Below, piece by piece: positions 6,608 to 7,864 of a DNA stretch of 7,864 nt. How positions within the stretch are numbered: the first letter of the stretch is position 1; each line of letters starts with the position of its first letter. Made by a program: the position numbers and the translations under genes. Below the pieces are notes generated by a model that saw nothing but the letters and a program-made list of their open reading frames with translations, had not been told where the DNA came from and did not search any database. This stretch comes from Terriglobales bacterium (GTDB lineage: Bacteria > Acidobacteriota > Terriglobia > Terriglobales > Acidobacteriaceae), in the NCBI GenBank assembly GCA_015655365.1, contig JAATFE010000184.1:1-7864 (forward strand), given 5' to 3'.

Positions 6608-6613
6608 TATACT
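6608..6613 (+). promoter_or_regulatory. Candidate -10 box immediately before trpC
   Basis: TATACT matches the -10 consensus at 5 of 6 positions and ends 11 bp before the trpC ATG, so its transcript would have a leader of only a few bases. No well-spaced -35 is present (TTGCCG is 21 bp away). A rival upstream candidate is TTGAAA (6538-6543) with TATATC (6559-6564), but its 15-bp spacer is short. Confidence 0.25.
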
Positions 6614-6624
6614 CGACGCAGGAT

Positions 6625-7437
6625 ATGGCTACTCATCTGGACAGAATCCTCGTAGAGACTCGTGCCACGGCGGCGGTGGCGAAAGCGCGAGTTCCGCTGG
6701 CCGAACTGGAGCGGCAGGCAGCCGGGCACCAGCCGCGCGGCTGGGCGGCGGCATTGTGGCGGCGGGCTGAGTCGGGTCCGGCGGTGATCGCGGAGATCAA
6801 GAAGGCATCCCCCTCCAAGGGACTGATTCGCGAAGACTTCGACGTTGTCTGGCTGGCCGGGCGCTATCTGGCGGGCGGCGCTACGGCGCTTTCCGTGCTG
6901 ACCGATGCGCCGTTTTTCCAGGGCAGCCTGCGCAACCTGGAGCTGGCTTCGGCGGCGGTTCCGCTGCCCTGCCTGCGCAAGGACTTCGTGGTGGACGAGT
7001 ACCAGATCGCAGAGGCGCGTGCCCACCATGGCGACGCGATTTTGCTGATTGCCGCCGCGCTCACCGACGCCGAGCTGAAGCGCTTTGCCGCAGTTGCCCG
7101 CGGACTCGCGCTGGACGTGCTGGTTGAAGTGCACACGGGCGAGGAACTTGACCGCGTGCTGGATGCCCTTGGCGCGAGTGGCGCGGACGCCATCGGCGTG
7201 AACAATCGCAACCTCAAGAGCTTCGAGGTGAACCTGGAAACCTCGCTGGAACTGGTCGGCCGGATTCCGACGGGCGTGTTGCGGGTTGCGGAGAGCGGCA
7301 TTTCTACCTCCGAAGACCTGGCTCGGCTGCGGAATGCGGGGTTCGACGCCTTCCTGATCGGCGAGAGCCTGATGCGCCAGCTCGACCCTGGCGCGGCACT
7401 GTCCGCGCTGCTGGCAGGAGCTATCGCAAAGCCATGA
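6625..7437 (+). CDS. trpC: Indole-3-glycerol phosphate synthase TrpC
   Basis: Closes the ring of the CdRP intermediate to indole-3-glycerol phosphate with loss of CO2 and water, in tryptophan biosynthesis. The 270-residue TIM barrel carries AEIKKASPSKG (56-66; Glu57, Lys59), the catalytic Lys119 in CLRKDFVVDEYQI (116-128), Glu168 in LVEVHTGEEL (166-175), GVNNRNLKSFEVNL (191-204) and VAESGIST (221-228; Glu223, Ser224). The active-site set is complete. The ATG at 6625 gives the usual family beginning MATHLDRIL; an in-frame TTG at 6538 would add 29 residues with no family counterpart. The ribosome binding site is poor: AGGA (6620-6623) is only 1 nt from the ATG. It overlaps trpF by ATGA, so the two are probably translationally coupled. 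It is the first trp gene in this operon, with other trp genes presumably downstream or elsewhere. Confidence 0.96.
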   Translation: MATHLDRILVETRATAAVAKARVPLAELERQAAGHQPRGWAAALWRRAESGPAVIAEIKKASPSKGLIREDFDVVWLAGRYLAGGATALSVLTDAPFFQGSLRNLELASAAVPLPCLRKDFVVDEYQIAEARAHHGDAILLIAAALTDAELKRFAAVARGLALDVLVEVHTGEELDRVLDALGASGADAIGVNNRNLKSFEVNLETSLELVGRIPTGVLRVAESGISTSEDLARLRNAGFDAFLIGESLMRQLDPGAALSALLAGAIAKP

Positions 7438-7864
7438 GCCTGTGGATCAAGATCTGCGGCAACACGTCGCTCAAAGACGCGCTGCTGGCCGTTGAGGCTG
7501 GCGCCGATGCCTTGGGATTCGTGTTTGCGCCCAGCTTGCGGCAGGTGACGGCGGCGCAGGCGGCTGCGATTGTGCCGCACCTGCCGGCAACGGTGGAGAA
7601 GATCGGCGTCTTTGTGGATACCGCCTTGGAAGAGATCTATGCCACCGTGCGCGAGAGCGGACTGACGGGCGTGCAACTGCACTTCGGAGCCGCGCCGGAG
7701 CTTCCGGCAAAACTGCGAGAGCGCCTTGGGCCGGAGATCAAAATTTTGCGCGTGGTGCATTTTGGCGCGGATTCGATCATGGCGGAGCTTGCCCAACACG
7801 CGCAAAACCCGCATGTGGACGCGGTGCTGGTGGACTCGCGCACGGCCAAGGCTGTGGGCGGAAC
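7434..7864 (+). CDS. trpF: Phosphoribosylanthranilate isomerase TrpF, 3' end outside window
   Basis: Amadori isomerisation of N-(5-phosphoribosyl)anthranilate to CdRP, the step just before TrpC. The visible 143 residues start with MSLWIKICGNTSLKDA, giving catalytic Cys8 (Cys7 of the Thermotoga enzyme). AVEAGADALGFVF is at 19-31, Arg36 lies in APSLRQV (families usually read SPR here), IGVFVD is at 57-62, VQLH at 80-83, and Asp134 in VLVDSRT matches the catalytic Asp126. The window ends in the phosphate-binding GGTG loop, with about a third of the protein missing. The ATG overlaps the trpC TGA (ATGA at 7434-7437), the usual sign of translational coupling. No independent ribosome binding site is evident. 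Confidence 0.95.
   Translation, partial: MSLWIKICGNTSLKDALLAVEAGADALGFVFAPSLRQVTAAQAAAIVPHLPATVEKIGVFVDTALEEIYATVRESGLTGVQLHFGAAPELPAKLRERLGPEIKILRVVHFGADSIMAELAQHAQNPHVDAVLVDSRTAKAVGG

Noticed and set aside
6486..6770. Possible Trp-rich leader peptide before trpC
   Set aside because: The GTG-started frame has scattered, not tandem, Trp codons, no good ribosome binding site, and runs well into trpC, so it does not look like an attenuator leader.
5794..7134. 446-codon minus-strand opening that extends efp far upstream
   Set aside because: Only the last 191 codons have family content. The rest crosses the efp promoter region and runs antisense to trpC in GC-rich sequence.
6864..7814. 316-codon minus-strand opening opposite trpC-trpF
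   Set aside because: It is antisense to two clear trp genes with intact active sites; composition is Arg/Ser/Ala-rich shadow.

Overview
The window is a GC-rich bacterial chromosomal segment with eight protein genes, all with recognisable families. Gene content and protein style (pectin and uronate catabolism, an EF-P with a PTARGG loop, trpC-trpF overlap) fit a plant-polymer-degrading soil bacterium, most likely Acidobacteriota (Terriglobia). That placement is an inference from family resemblance, not from a marker gene. No tRNA, rRNA, CRISPR array, insertion sequence or phage gene was seen.

Layout. (1) 1-1926, plus strand: the 3' part of a pectin methylesterase gene, then kduI (5-keto-4-deoxyuronate isomerase). 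(2) 1963-2006: a strong bidirectional hairpin terminator between kduI and the converging gnd. (3) 2016-4694, minus strand: kdgK (2-keto-3-deoxygluconate kinase) followed by gnd (6-phosphogluconate dehydrogenase), separated by 135 bp that hold a long GC-rich hairpin and a possible gnd promoter. (4) 4695-4942: the divergent control region between kdgK and a GntR/FadR-type (FCD) regulator gene. It holds a well-formed sigma70-like kdgK promoter with a FadR-type operator (GGTC-T-GACC) over its expected start point, and a separate perfect 12-bp palindrome. (5) 4943-5713: the regulator, closed by a 15-bp-stem bidirectional terminator shared with (6) efp on the minus strand (5794-6369). (7) 6370-6624: the divergent efp/trpC control region, holding a perfect -10 hexamer for efp and an unexplained 15-bp inverted repeat. 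(8) 6625-7864: trpC and the start of trpF, overlapping by ATGA and running off the window.

How it works together. The esterase removes methyl groups from pectin so that lyases (not in the window) can cut it to unsaturated uronates. These become 5-keto-4-deoxyuronate, which KduI isomerises. After a reduction by KduD (not in the window) the product KDG is phosphorylated by KdgK to KDPG, which an aldolase splits into pyruvate and glyceraldehyde-3-phosphate. The FCD regulator is well placed to switch kdgK according to a uronate-type ligand. Gnd supplies NADPH and pentose phosphate and is an unusual partner in the place where kduD often sits. The trp and efp genes are housekeeping neighbours. I found no wholly new system. 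The most informative observations are the kdgK promoter/operator layout with a possible second operator inside the regulator gene, and the EF-P whose usual modified lysine is replaced by an EfpL/YeiP-like arginine loop.
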